Assembly: GCA_903910645.1 (NCBI GenBank)
Contig: CAIWAD010000021.1
Location: 1-47,318 of the forward strand
From: an uncultured bacterium
GTDB lineage: Bacteria; CAIWAD01
DNA length: 47,318 nucleotides
Direction: 5' to 3'
Part shown: positions 36,307 to 44,765 of the stretch, in pieces
How the letters are laid out: every line of letters starts with the position of its first letter
Position numbering within the stretch: the first letter of the stretch is position 1
Notes under the pieces: generated by a model
What the model was told of the DNA's origin: nothing
What the model saw: the letters and a program-made list of their open reading frames with translations, nothing else
Database searches by the model: none
Translations under genes and position numbers: made by a program

Positions 36307-37481
36307 GCAAGCCGACCCAAGGCCGGGGAGCCGTTCGGACATGGCCGGGCGCTCTGCATCACCTTCGCCCTCCACGCTTCTTTGACGTGCTTCTGCGTGC
36401 AATTCCCAAGTGCGGTGCGACGGCGCAAGGAAATCAGCCTCCCCCTGGGTGCCAGGCCCGTCCTTGGGACAGGCAACGCCCATTCCTGGCGGCGACCCTC
36501 CTGCTGTTGGGCCTTTCCCATCCCGCCCTGGCCGGGCGATATGCCGGCGAATTTCTTGCCCTGGGCGGCGGCGCCCGCGGCCTTTCCATGGGACAGGCCA
36601 TGGTGGCGGGCAGCAACGACGCCTTCTCCGCTTTCTGGAATCCCGCAGGTCTGGCGCTGGTGGATCGTCGCAGCGTGTCGGGCATGGCCACCAGCCAGTT
36701 CGGCAGTTTGGGAGATGCTCTGGGCACCATGGCCCACCTGGGCCTGACCTGGCCGGTGGGCGGCGCTAACCTGGCGCTGAACTACACACGTTTTCAGGTG
36801 GGGGATATTCCCCGCTACCCTGCCTACAGCGACCAGGATTACACCTTTGAAGAGCGCCGCCGCTTGATCGAGGAGGCGGGCGGCCTTCCTGCGGGCTATT
36901 TCGGCAGTGCCGATGAGGCCCTGGTCTTCAGTTTTGCCAAACGCAACGAGCCCGTCCTTCAGTTTGGGTGGATATACCGCGACATCCCTTTGAGCATGCC
37001 CTTCGGTTTCAATGTGAAAGCCGTGCGCAGCACGCTGGATGGATCCAGCGGCAGTGGTCTTGGCCTGGACGCCGGCCTGCAGGTGCATGCCCAGATGAAG
37101 GATCTTGCCGGGTGGAAGAAGGGTGGACAACTTTCCCTGGGTGCCCGCCTGGAGAACTTCACCAACACAGGCTTGCGCTGGGAGCGCGGCGAGGACGCCA
37201 TCCACTACTACCATGTGCTGGGCGCGTCATGGAACGCTTCCGCCGGGCCGCTCTCCTGGACCTTGTCGCGGGATTGGGACCACCATTACGACACTCAGCA
37301 ACGCACAGGACTGGAACTGCGCCATGCTGGAGGCCTTGCCCTGCGCGTGGGCCATCAGGGGCGCGATGGCCGCCTCACTTATGGGGCGGGTTTTCAGCTG
37401 AAGGGATTGCAGGTGGACTATGCCGGGCTGGATCATGATCTGGGCCGCTTGCATCGTATGAGTTTCATCTATGCCTTCTAA
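36303..37481 (+). CDS. PorV-like outer-membrane beta-barrel protein
   Basis: 392 aa. The segment YAGEFLALGGGARGLSMGQAMVAGSNDAFSAFWNPAGLAL (given here in two parts: YAGEFLALGGGARGLSMG and NDAFSAFWNPAGLAL) is the PorV/UPF0164 signature, and the chain ends FIYAF. PorV shuttles T9SS cargo from the translocon to the PorU sortase. The ATG overlaps the PorU-like stop (ATGA). The hydrophobic signal core (FLAATLLLLGLSHPALA) comes only after about 60 residues, so the real start could be later, but no better start codon is evident. Confidence 0.8.
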   Translation: MSKPTQGRGAVRTWPGALHHLRPPRFFDVLLRAIPKCGATAQGNQPPPGCQARPWDRQRPFLAATLLLLGLSHPALAGRYAGEFLALGGGARGLSMGQAMVAGSNDAFSAFWNPAGLALVDRRSVSGMATSQFGSLGDALGTMAHLGLTWPVGGANLALNYTRFQVGDIPRYPAYSDQDYTFEERRRLIEEAGGLPAGYFGSADEALVFSFAKRNEPVLQFGWIYRDIPLSMPFGFNVKAVRSTLDGSSGSGLGLDAGLQVHAQMKDLAGWKKGGQLSLGARLENFTNTGLRWERGEDAIHYYHVLGASWNASAGPLSWTLSRDWDHHYDTQQRTGLELRHAGGLALRVGHQGRDGRLTYGAGFQLKGLQVDYAGLDHDLGRLHRMSFIYAF

Positions 37482-38316
37482 CAGATTGCCCGCGCACCTT
37501 GCAACCACCCTGCGCACGCTTCCCGCGTTGCTGGTGCTGTTATGTCTTGCTTGCGGCGAGGATTCCGGCGACGAGGATCGCACAGCGCCACCCGCACCCC
37601 GCATGCGGCTGAAGAGCTGCGGCGACCCGGCCGCCGTCTGGCCGGAAAGCGGTGTGGATGCCGACGCATCCAGCGGACAGGGTGTGCGGTTGGAGTGGGA
37701 CATGGACGTGGAGCCGGAGGATCTGGCCGCCTTCCAGATCTTCCGCGCCTGGCATCCGGATTCCGCTTATGAGCGTCTGTTGCTGGACGAAGAGCGCTTC
37801 CTGGAAGGCCACCCACCCTATTATCTCTTCATTGACCTGGACCCTGGCCTGCGGCCCACCTACCATGTGGGCAACCGCGCCTGGTACTATGTGAAGGCCA
37901 TGGATGGCGATGGCAACACCAGCGCACCCTCCGACACGGTGAGCTATCGCCTGTGGGCGGCTCCGCGCATTTTCGAGAGCCAGGTGCGCGTGCAGTCGGA
38001 CACGCTGCAGGTGGAATGGCAATACGAGTTTGTGGACATGTTCCAGGTGGGCTTCCGCGGTTTTACCCTTCTGATCACAGATGAGCAGGGCAACCTGGAG
38101 GCCACCCGGGAGATTCGACTGAACCTGGAGCCCGCCATGCGCGCCCGGTATGCCGTGGGCGATCTGGGCCTGTCGCCGGGCAGTCATCGGTTACGGGTGG
38201 ACACCATCATTGAAACGGTGGCCCAGATCGATTCCGTTTATGTCCATGTGGCATCCAACCCCGCTTGGTGCACGCTGGCGGGCTCGGAATCCAATTGGAT
38301 TTCCTTTACTTTCTGA
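37471..38316 (+). CDS. Lipoprotein with fibronectin type III-like domain
   Basis: 281 aa. Signal core LPALLVLLCLAC gives a lipobox with Cys28. Two beta-rich halves follow; VRLEWDMDVEPEDLAAFQIFRAW and YYVKAMDGDGNTSAPSD are typical of fibronectin type III folds. Overlaps the PorV-like gene by 11 bp. Its place in the unit suggests a surface or periplasmic partner of the barrel and sortase, but no specific family is recognised. Confidence 0.7.
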   Translation: MPSNRLPAHLATTLRTLPALLVLLCLACGEDSGDEDRTAPPAPRMRLKSCGDPAAVWPESGVDADASSGQGVRLEWDMDVEPEDLAAFQIFRAWHPDSAYERLLLDEERFLEGHPPYYLFIDLDPGLRPTYHVGNRAWYYVKAMDGDGNTSAPSDTVSYRLWAAPRIFESQVRVQSDTLQVEWQYEFVDMFQVGFRGFTLLITDEQGNLEATREIRLNLEPAMRARYAVGDLGLSPGSHRLRVDTIIETVAQIDSVYVHVASNPAWCTLAGSESNWISFTF

Positions 38317-38324
38317 CCACACAG

Positions 38325-38852
38325 ATGTCCATGATGGCGGAGGGGGCTTTGGGCCATCTTGCGGCGATCGCCCGCGCACTCATTCTTTTCAGCGCACTGC
38401 TTCTGCCCTTGCACGCATTCGCGCAATCGGCGGAGGCGGCCCTGGAGGTGGATTCCGGGGGCAACCGCGCGGCCGAGTACTTCCTTGGGGATCGCAACGC
38501 CATTTTTATCACGGTGAATGTGTGGGGCAAAGTGACCAAGCCGGGCCAGTATAATGTGCCCAGCGGCACCAGCCTGCTCACGCTGTTGTCCGCCGCGGGC
38601 GGACCTTCGTCCTATGCGCGCCTGGACAATGTGCGCGTGGTCCGTTTGGTGAACCAGCGCGAGGAGATTCTTGAAATCGATGTGCGCCGCTACCTGAACA
38701 CCGGCGACATCAGCCTGATTCCGGAGATCAAGCCCGGCGACACGGTGGTGGTGTCGGGCAGCACCTACAACTGGGTCTCCAACGCGGTGGATGTGATTGC
38801 CAAAGTGGGCATTCTGCTCAACGCCATCGTGCTGATGCAGCGGCTCAAATAG
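38325..38852 (+). CDS. SLBB-domain export protein lacking the PES domain
   Basis: 175 aa with signal peptide (ALILFSALLLPLHAFAQ). The SLBB fold is clear: VWGKVTKPGQYNVPSGTSLL and LLSAAGGPSSYARLDNVRVVRL, as in Wza-type polysaccharide export proteins. The usual N-terminal PES domain is absent. The C-terminus (VDVIAKVGILLNAIVLM) is hydrophobic and could insert in a membrane. Starts 8 bp after the lipoprotein stop; ATGs at 38331 and 38334 are alternatives. Suggests that glycan movement is tied to the PorU/PorV-like genes. Confidence 0.8.
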   Translation: MSMMAEGALGHLAAIARALILFSALLLPLHAFAQSAEAALEVDSGGNRAAEYFLGDRNAIFITVNVWGKVTKPGQYNVPSGTSLLTLLSAAGGPSSYARLDNVRVVRLVNQREEILEIDVRRYLNTGDISLIPEIKPGDTVVVSGSTYNWVSNAVDVIAKVGILLNAIVLMQRLK

Positions 38853-38881
38853 CTGCGATGTGAAGGGGGAGGACAAGACTC

Positions 38882-40057
38882 ATGCGACTTGGCACCTTGC
38901 TTCTGGGATCGGCACTGCTTACGCAGGTGGCCGGCGCTGCCACCCAGTTCCTGGGTGGAAATGGCCTGTTCCACACATGGACGGCGCGCAATCTGGAGCC
39001 CGGCCAACTGGGCGTCAACTGGCACAGCCGCATGTGGTCCGGCAGCACAGTGAGCGGGCCCATTTCCAATGTGTCCCAGGCGGTTGCCCTCACCTTCGGC
39101 TTCAGCCCCCATGTGGAGCTGGAGATCACCCCCATGCTCTACCAGGATTTGAATTTCAGCTCCCAGGGCTTCATCACTTATAACGCGCCGGACGATGTCT
39201 ACCTGCGCATGCGCTTCGGCAACTATCAAATGCGCCTGGCGGATCAGCCATTGACCTGGGCGGTGATGGGCAGCGTGCGCACCAACTCGTCCAAGTACTC
39301 CAATGTCTACCTGGAGCCCTACAACACCACATCCAACGAGTTATCGGTGGGCACTGCCCTTAGCTGGTTCTCCAATCCGCTCTACCCGCTTGAAGGCCCC
39401 AACGCCCATTTCAACCTGAACTGGACAAACCACAACGATGGCGGCAATAGCGCGCTGAATGTCTTCAGCGATGTCACCAACGATCTGGAGTATTCCCTGT
39501 CCTACCGGCACCCGGGCTTGCGCTGGGAGTTTTTCACAGAGCTTTACGGGAACACTTTCCTGAAGAAGCCGCCGGTAACCGCCTACACCCGCGCCAATGC
39601 CCTGTGGATCCAGCCGGGCATGACCTATCGCATGTTCCAGGGCATGAGCATCAGTGCCGGCGTGGATGTGCGGCTAATGGAAAGCGGACCCGAGCTGGTG
39701 GTGCTAAACGGCGCCCCGCGCCCCGCCGGTGTGGTTGCTGAACAGACGCGCAAGAACGACGAGTTCCCGGAATACTATCCCGACTGGCGCTTTGCCCTGA
39801 AGCTGGCCTTCACGCCCTCCACCGCGTTCCGTCATGTGGATACCTTTGCGGAGGTGAAGCCCGAGAGCCAGAAGGATTACGAGATGCGGGAGAAGATTGG
39901 CGTCACCGAGCGCGAAATGATTGACTGGCTGGGCGCCGAGGATCAGAGCGCGGAGTTCCTGGATCTGGAACTGGAAAAGATCCGCGCCGAGCGTCGCAAT
40001 GCGGAAAAGGAGCTGGAGCGCTTGCGCGAAAAGCTCAAAGACGACAAGAGCAAGTAA
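38882..40057 (+). CDS. Outer-membrane beta-barrel with C-terminal coiled coil
   Basis: 391 aa with signal peptide (RLGTLLLGSALLTQVAGA). Residues about 25-310 alternate like beta strands (VALTFGFSPHVELEITPML, SISAGVDVRLMES). The last ~65 residues are highly charged and helical (LDLELEKIRAERRNAEKEL), a coiled coil that would project into the periplasm. GGGGGAGG lies 9 nt before the ATG. Last gene before a strong terminator. No family name is offered. Confidence 0.7.
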   Translation: MRLGTLLLGSALLTQVAGAATQFLGGNGLFHTWTARNLEPGQLGVNWHSRMWSGSTVSGPISNVSQAVALTFGFSPHVELEITPMLYQDLNFSSQGFITYNAPDDVYLRMRFGNYQMRLADQPLTWAVMGSVRTNSSKYSNVYLEPYNTTSNELSVGTALSWFSNPLYPLEGPNAHFNLNWTNHNDGGNSALNVFSDVTNDLEYSLSYRHPGLRWEFFTELYGNTFLKKPPVTAYTRANALWIQPGMTYRMFQGMSISAGVDVRLMESGPELVVLNGAPRPAGVVAEQTRKNDEFPEYYPDWRFALKLAFTPSTAFRHVDTFAEVKPESQKDYEMREKIGVTEREMIDWLGAEDQSAEFLDLELEKIRAERRNAEKELERLREKLKDDKSK

Positions 40058-40065
40058 TTCTCCGG

Positions 40066-40091
40066 ACCCCGCCACTGGCGGGGTTCTTTTT
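40066..40091 (+). terminator. Rho-independent terminator
   Basis: An 8-bp GC-rich stem ACCCCGCC / GGCGGGGT with a 3-nt loop ACT is followed by TTCTTTTT. It lies 9 bp after the barrel stop and closes the long plus-strand unit that begins at yjbQ. Confidence 0.88.
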
Positions 40092-40106
40092 CCGGCGGAA
40101 CTTAGG

Positions 40107-41207
40107 CTGGCAAAACTTTCCGTCACCACCCGCCAGGCCCTGCTGACCTGGTTTCGCGCCCAGGCCCGGGATCTTCCCTGGCGCAGGGAACGCACGCCCC
40201 ATCGGGTATGGATCAGCGAGATCATGCTGCAGCAAACCCAGGTGGCCACAGCGCTTCCTTATTTCCAGCGCTTCCTGGAGGCGTTTCCCACGGCCGCGGC
40301 CCTGGCGGAGGCGCCGGAGGATCATGTGATGGCGCTCTGGGCGGGATTGGGCTACTACAGCCGGGCGCGCAATCTCATGGCTTGTGCGCGGAAGCAGGTG
40401 GCTGTGCATGGAGGAAGCCTGCCGGCCAACGCCCAGGCGCTGGCCGCCTTGCCGGGCTTTGGTCCCTACACCGTGGCGGCGGTGGGCAGTTTGGCCTTTG
40501 GCTTGCCGCTGGCGGTGCTGGACGGGAATGTGATTCGTGTGCTGGCGCGCCTGGCGGCCCTGGAGGAGGATGTGGCGCGTCCGGCGGTGCGGAAGCGTCT
40601 GCAGCAGATGGCCGATGAACTGCTGGACCCCGTGGGGCCCGGGGAATGGAATGAGGCCTTGATGGAGCTGGGCGCCACCTGTTGCCATCCCCGGCAGCCG
40701 TTGTGCGCGGAGTGTCCGCTGGAGCCGGATTGTCTGGCGTTCAAGGCGGGAACCCCTGGCGCCTTTCCTGTGAAAGCCAGGAAAGAGGCTCCGCCCGCGT
40801 GTCCCACCGTGGTCCTCCTGGCGCAGGATGCGGAAGGCCGCGTGCTGGCCCGGCGTCGCGGTGATAAGGGCATGCTGCGTGGGTTGTGGGAGCTGCCCAG
40901 CCAGGAAGCGAAAAGGGGCAAATGGACGCCCCCCGCACTGGAAGCGGTCTGGCGGGAACTTTGGGAGAGCGTGCTGCGCCAGGTGCTTGGAGAGGATTGT
41001 CAGGCACAAGCGGATGCGGCCCTGATGGACGGGCTGCGCTTCACGCACGCCTACTCGCACTTCCGTGCCCTGGTGCTGGCGCGGCGCGTTTGTGTGCGCG
41101 ATGGGGCGGCAGAGCTGCACCCGTGGATCTGGTTGACTGCGTCAGAAGTGGAAAAGCTGGGTTTCTCCGCCCGGGATCGACGCGTGTTGAAGGAGTACCT
41201 GTCATGA
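40107..41207 (+). CDS. mutY: A/G-specific adenine glycosylase MutY
   Basis: Removes adenine mispaired with 8-oxoguanine. Motifs: SEIMLQQTQV with catalytic Glu38, the helix-hairpin-helix LPGFGPYTVAAVGSLAFG, LDGNV with catalytic Asp139, the iron-sulphur set C193-x6-C-x2-C-x5-C, and a C-terminal NUDIX-like 8-oxoG reader. There is no ATG, GTG or TTG in frame between the terminator and the catalytic domain. Starting at CTG 40107 puts these residues one position from their E. coli equivalents (Glu37, Asp138, Cys192), so a CTG start is the best reading. The next in-frame ATG upstream (39999) would place the terminator inside the gene. The end overlaps the next gene (ATGA). Confidence 0.88.
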   Translation: MAKLSVTTRQALLTWFRAQARDLPWRRERTPHRVWISEIMLQQTQVATALPYFQRFLEAFPTAAALAEAPEDHVMALWAGLGYYSRARNLMACARKQVAVHGGSLPANAQALAALPGFGPYTVAAVGSLAFGLPLAVLDGNVIRVLARLAALEEDVARPAVRKRLQQMADELLDPVGPGEWNEALMELGATCCHPRQPLCAECPLEPDCLAFKAGTPGAFPVKARKEAPPACPTVVLLAQDAEGRVLARRRGDKGMLRGLWELPSQEAKRGKWTPPALEAVWRELWESVLRQVLGEDCQAQADAALMDGLRFTHAYSHFRALVLARRVCVRDGAAELHPWIWLTASEVEKLGFSARDRRVLKEYLS

Positions 41208-41560
41208 AGAATTCCCTGCGACGGGGCGGCCTTCTTTCTCTGGCGCTGCTGGGAGCCTGCACCATGAAAGAGGACCTGCGCACAGTGGAGTTGCAGGTGG
41301 GCGGATCCTCCACTTCGCTGTTTGTCACATGGCGCGAGGGAGCCGTGCTCCACAGCGACAGCGCAGGCACGCCATGGACCCACACCATTGAGGCCGCGGA
41401 TGGCGCGCAGCTTGTGGTGCGGGCGGTGGCTCCCCGTGCGGATGCCGCCCTGTGGATCCGTGTTTTGGAAGACGGCCAGGAAGTGCGTGTTGCGCCAGGT
41501 TGCCGCTGCGATGGAAGCGGCGTGTCGGCCCAGGTGGATGGTGTGGTGGGGGCGTGGTAA
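41204..41560 (+). CDS. Small lipoprotein
   Basis: 118 aa. MKNSLRRGGLLSLALLGAC is a lipoprotein signal with lipobox LGAC. The mature part is beta-rich (TVELQVGGSSTSLFVTW, DGAQLVVRAVAPRADAALWIRVLEDG) with two late Cys (GCRC). The ATG overlaps the mutY stop and AAGGAG lies 8 nt upstream. No family recognised. Confidence 0.7.
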   Translation: MKNSLRRGGLLSLALLGACTMKEDLRTVELQVGGSSTSLFVTWREGAVLHSDSAGTPWTHTIEAADGAQLVVRAVAPRADAALWIRVLEDGQEVRVAPGCRCDGSGVSAQVDGVVGAW

Positions 41561-41585
41561 GCCCGTGCAGGCAGCGTGAGCTGGC

Positions 41586-41591
41586 TATATT
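41586..41591 (+). promoter_or_regulatory. Possible -10 element of a leaderless S9 peptidase transcript
   Basis: TATATT lies 6 bp before the peptidase ATG at 41598, so transcription would begin at or next to the start codon. No good -35 is visible 16-18 bp upstream, and there is no ribosome site, which fits a leaderless message but does not prove it. Confidence 0.3.
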
Positions 41592-41597
41592 GCCCGC

Positions 41598-44096
41598 ATG
41601 AAAAGCCACCACCTGTCCGCCATGATCCTGCCGCTTGCGTTGCTGGCCTGTCTGGCCACCGCGCGGGCGGAGAGCTTCCACCAAGCACCCGACCCCATTC
41701 CCGCCATCCTTGATGCGCCAACGGCAGCGGGGCTGGGCGTTTCGCCGGATGGCCACTGGGCCCTGGAGCGCAGTCGCCGGACCCTGCCCCCGGTGGCGGA
41801 ACTGGCCCAGCCCGCCGTGGAGTGCGCAGGCTTTCGCCTGCATCCCGTCACCGCGCTATCCATGGAACAGGATTTCACCCGCAGCCTGGTGCTTATCCAT
41901 CTGGGCAGCCTGGAACGGATAGTGGTGGACTTTCCGGCAGGCGCGCGCATTTTTTCGCCGCGCTGGTCGCCTGACAGTCGCCATCTGGCCTGGTGCCTGG
42001 CGACTGAGGTCGGGACAGCCTTGTGGCTGACCGAAGTGGCCACTGGAAAGAGCCGCCAATTGGGGAATGTCCACCCGGCCACGGCGCTGGGATCACCCCT
42101 GGTGTGGATGCCTCATGGCCGCGGCCTGTATTGCCTGAACCGCAGTGGCCATGGCCTTGCGCTGCCACCGCTCCTGCCTCCCGCAGGACCTGAAGTGCTG
42201 GAGAACCAGGGCAGGCCGACACCGGCCCGCACCACGCCCTTCCTCATCAAGGATGCGCGGGACGAAGCGCTCTTCGAACAAATGGCCATGGCGGAGATCG
42301 TGGCGGTGGCGCTGGATGGCACCGTGCGCAGCGTGCTGCCCTCTTCCGTTGTGGAGGGGCTGGAGCTTTCCCCCGATGGCGCGCACCTTTTGGTGGAGCG
42401 GCTTCACAAGCCTTGGTCACGCAGCCATGGCGCCTGGGACTTCCCACGGGAAATCCTGGTGATGGACACTCTGGGCCGACTGGAGCGCGTGGTGGCGGAG
42501 CTGCCCTTGGCCGAGGGGCCCTCCATTCGACATGATGCGGAACGGGAAGGCCCGCGGCGTCCGCACTGGCGGCCGGACCAGCCTGCCACACTTTGCTGGG
42601 TGCAGGCGCTGGACAAGGGTGATCCGGACAGGCCGGCCTCCCAGCGCGATGCCGTGATGTCCCTGGCGGCGCCCTTCATTGGTGAAGGACGGGAGCTGCT
42701 GCGGCTGGGCAAACGCTTCGGCGGCATCCTGTGGGGAGAGAAAGATCTGGCGCTGGTCTACGAAAGCTGGCAGGACAGCGCCTTGCAGCGCATCTGGCGC
42801 TTCACGCCATCCAGTGGAAAACTGCGCCTGTTGCTGGAACGGGACCGCGAGGATGCCTACAGCGAACCCGGATGGCCGCAGATGCGCCAAAACGCCACCG
42901 GCCACAGCGTGCTGCGCCTGACGCCGGACGGACGGAGCATCTGGTGGGCCGGCCGGGGCGCCTCCTCCAAGGGGCCGCACCCCTTCCTGGATCGCATGGA
43001 TCTGGCCACGGGCCAGCGGGAGCGGGTGTGGAGTTGCCGCGACCCCTGGTATGAGCAGGTGCAGGCCATGTTGGACAACAGCGCCGCGCGCCTGTTGATC
43101 AGCCGCGAATCCTTGACCGAGCCTGAGAACAGCTGGCTGCTTGACAAATCCAAGGGCCGCCGCCATCGTGGCACCGCCGATTACCGGGCCCGCCCCATTA
43201 CCCAAAACCAGGATCCCGCCCCCCAGTTGGCCCAGCTCCAGAAGGAGCTTCTGCGCTATCGTCGCGCCGATGGCGTGGAGCTGTCCGCCACCCTCTATTT
43301 ACCACCAGGGTACCGGCGTGGCGTGGATCCGCCCTTGCCCGCCCTGTTCTGGGTCTATCCCCGGGAGTTCAAATCCCGCGAGGCCGCCGGTCGCGTGACC
43401 TCCAGCCCATACACATTCAGCCGACCCGCGGGCATCTCCGTGCTCTTCCTGCTCACCCAGGGCTACGCGGTGGTGGCGGACCCCTCCCTTCCCATCCTGG
43501 GGCGTGAGGGCGGCAAGCCCAACGACCACTATCTGGAGGAGCTGGAGTGGGGAGCGCGGGCCGCCGTGGAGCATGTGGCCAGCCTGGGCTGCGTTGACAC
43601 CAGCCGTCTGGCCATTGGCGGCCACAGCTACGGCGCGTTCACCGCGGCCAATCTGCTGGCGCACACGAATCTGTTCCGCACCGCCATCTGCCGCAGCGGC
43701 GCCTACAATCGCACCCTGACGCCCTTCGGCTTCCAGGGCGAGGATCGTAGTCTGTGGGAGGCGGAGGAAACCTATCTGGAAATGTCACCCTTCCTGGCGG
43801 CGGACCAGATCACGCGGCCCATTTTGCTCATCCATGGGGCGGAGGATCCCAACCCTGGCACGTTCCCCCTGCAGAGCGACCGCTTCTACGACGCCCTGAA
43901 GGGCCTGGGGGCCACGGCGCGTCTGGTGCGACTGCCCGCCGAGGGACATGATTATCGGGCGCGGGAATCCGTTGAGCATGCGCTGTGGGAAATGATCCAC
44001 TGGTGCGAGCTCCACCTTAAGGGCGCGCCCTCCACGGAGCGTGAAGGGACCCGGCCTTTGCCGGAGAGGGAAGGTTCCGGTGATGGTGGACGCTGA
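41598..44096 (+). CDS. S9-family serine peptidase (prolyl oligopeptidase/glutamyl endopeptidase type)
   Basis: 832 aa, exported (signal SAMILPLALLACLATARA). An N-terminal beta-propeller-like region runs to about residue 560, followed by an alpha/beta hydrolase domain with Ser677 in GGHSYGAF, Asp750 in HGAEDPNPG and His784 in GHDYRARES. The sequence around the triad is closest in feel to the S9D glutamyl endopeptidases. Probably periplasmic, degrading peptides. The ATG has no ribosome site but a TATATT just before it. Ends 25 bp before the convergent zinc-ribbon gene. Confidence 0.88.
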   Translation: MKSHHLSAMILPLALLACLATARAESFHQAPDPIPAILDAPTAAGLGVSPDGHWALERSRRTLPPVAELAQPAVECAGFRLHPVTALSMEQDFTRSLVLIHLGSLERIVVDFPAGARIFSPRWSPDSRHLAWCLATEVGTALWLTEVATGKSRQLGNVHPATALGSPLVWMPHGRGLYCLNRSGHGLALPPLLPPAGPEVLENQGRPTPARTTPFLIKDARDEALFEQMAMAEIVAVALDGTVRSVLPSSVVEGLELSPDGAHLLVERLHKPWSRSHGAWDFPREILVMDTLGRLERVVAELPLAEGPSIRHDAEREGPRRPHWRPDQPATLCWVQALDKGDPDRPASQRDAVMSLAAPFIGEGRELLRLGKRFGGILWGEKDLALVYESWQDSALQRIWRFTPSSGKLRLLLERDREDAYSEPGWPQMRQNATGHSVLRLTPDGRSIWWAGRGASSKGPHPFLDRMDLATGQRERVWSCRDPWYEQVQAMLDNSAARLLISRESLTEPENSWLLDKSKGRRHRGTADYRARPITQNQDPAPQLAQLQKELLRYRRADGVELSATLYLPPGYRRGVDPPLPALFWVYPREFKSREAAGRVTSSPYTFSRPAGISVLFLLTQGYAVVADPSLPILGREGGKPNDHYLEELEWGARAAVEHVASLGCVDTSRLAIGGHSYGAFTAANLLAHTNLFRTAICRSGAYNRTLTPFGFQGEDRSLWEAEETYLEMSPFLAADQITRPILLIHGAEDPNPGTFPLQSDRFYDALKGLGATARLVRLPAEGHDYRARESVEHALWEMIHWCELHLKGAPSTEREGTRPLPEREGSGDGGR

Positions 44097-44121
44097 ACCC
44101 GTCACGCGGGTCGGATCAGGC

Positions 44122-44334
44122 TCAGGTGAAGCCGCCGCCCCCGCCGCAGGATCCGCCGCCGGAAAAGCCGCGGGAAGACGATCCCTGCACGGCGCTGGCG
44201 AAACTGGCGCCGCTGCGCCGGGTGTCCTCGTTTCCACAGGATTCACAGCGCAGGGGTTCGTCGCGCTGGGAGCTGGGACGCAGCACTTCCTGATCCTTGC
44301 CGCAGGCCGGGCAGTGGTAGACATAAAGGGGCAT
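44122..44334 (-). CDS. FmdB-family zinc ribbon protein
   Basis: 70 aa. MPLYVYHCPACGKDQE, then CESCG, is the FmdB/CxxC zinc-ribbon pattern; the tail is Ser/Gly-rich (GFSGGGSCGGGGGFT), as in many members. Sometimes annotated as regulators, but the role is unknown. ATG at 44334 has AGAGG 6 nt upstream; an earlier in-frame ATG (44379) is not needed. Confidence 0.85.
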   Translation of the reverse strand: MPLYVYHCPACGKDQEVLRPSSQRDEPLRCESCGNEDTRRSGASFASAVQGSSSRGFSGGGSCGGGGGFT

Positions 44335-44359
44335 GGACGACCTCTGGTTGACGGCCCGC

Positions 44360-44389
44360 AGAATACTAAACACAGACAAATATTTTCAA
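44360..44389 (-). promoter_or_regulatory. Probable promoter of the FmdB-family gene
   Basis: On the minus strand TTGAAA (44389-44384) and TATTCT (44365-44360) are 18 bp apart, 26 bp before the ATG. The region is AT-rich and shared with the divergent membrane-protein gene. Confidence 0.4.
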
Positions 44390-44405
44390 CAGGAAAGGAA
44401 TAACC

Positions 44406-44765
44406 ATGGAATGGATTGCCCATGTGGCCGGTGTGGTGCTGTGGTTGGGCGGCCTCATGGCCGCCGGCTTGATGCGCGGCCCGGAACAGCCGGGACAGGG
44501 TTCCACGCGTCGCCGCGCCATGACGGCCATGGCTCTGCCGGGCCTGATCCTGGTGCTGCTGGGAGGCGTGGGCCTGCTGGCCCGATTCGGCATCAGCCAC
44601 ATCAACGGGCCGGGCTGGTTCCACACCAAGATGCTGCTGGTGGTGACCCTGGCGGTGCTGCATGTCCTGGTGGCCCGGGACAAGGTCCGTGGGGCCTGGC
44701 TCATGCCCGTGACAGGCTTGGTGGGACTTGGGGCCGTGGTGCTGGCCCACCTGAAACCCTTCTGA
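44406..44765 (+). CDS. Small membrane protein, HemJ/CopD-like
   Basis: 119 aa with four predicted membrane spans. EWIAHVAGVVLWLGGLMAAG has the conserved early His, and GWFHTKMLLVVTLAVLHV resembles the HemJ/CopD motif. HemJ is a protoporphyrinogen oxidase; CopD-like proteins handle copper. It is shorter than HemJ (about 140 aa), so a looser family call is made. AAGGAAT lies before the ATG. Its last 65 bases overlap the convergent SDR gene. Confidence 0.6.
   Translation: MEWIAHVAGVVLWLGGLMAAGLMRGPEQPGQGSTRRRAMTAMALPGLILVLLGGVGLLARFGISHINGPGWFHTKMLLVVTLAVLHVLVARDKVRGAWLMPVTGLVGLGAVVLAHLKPF

Noticed and set aside
39921-40106. Upstream in-frame ATGs (39921, 39999) as mutY starts
   Set aside because: They would put the intrinsic terminator inside the gene and add residues absent from MutY proteins.
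44097-44111. ACCCG/CGGGT hairpin between the S9 peptidase and FmdB-family gene as terminator
   Set aside because: The stem is 5 bp with no U-run on either strand; too weak to call.
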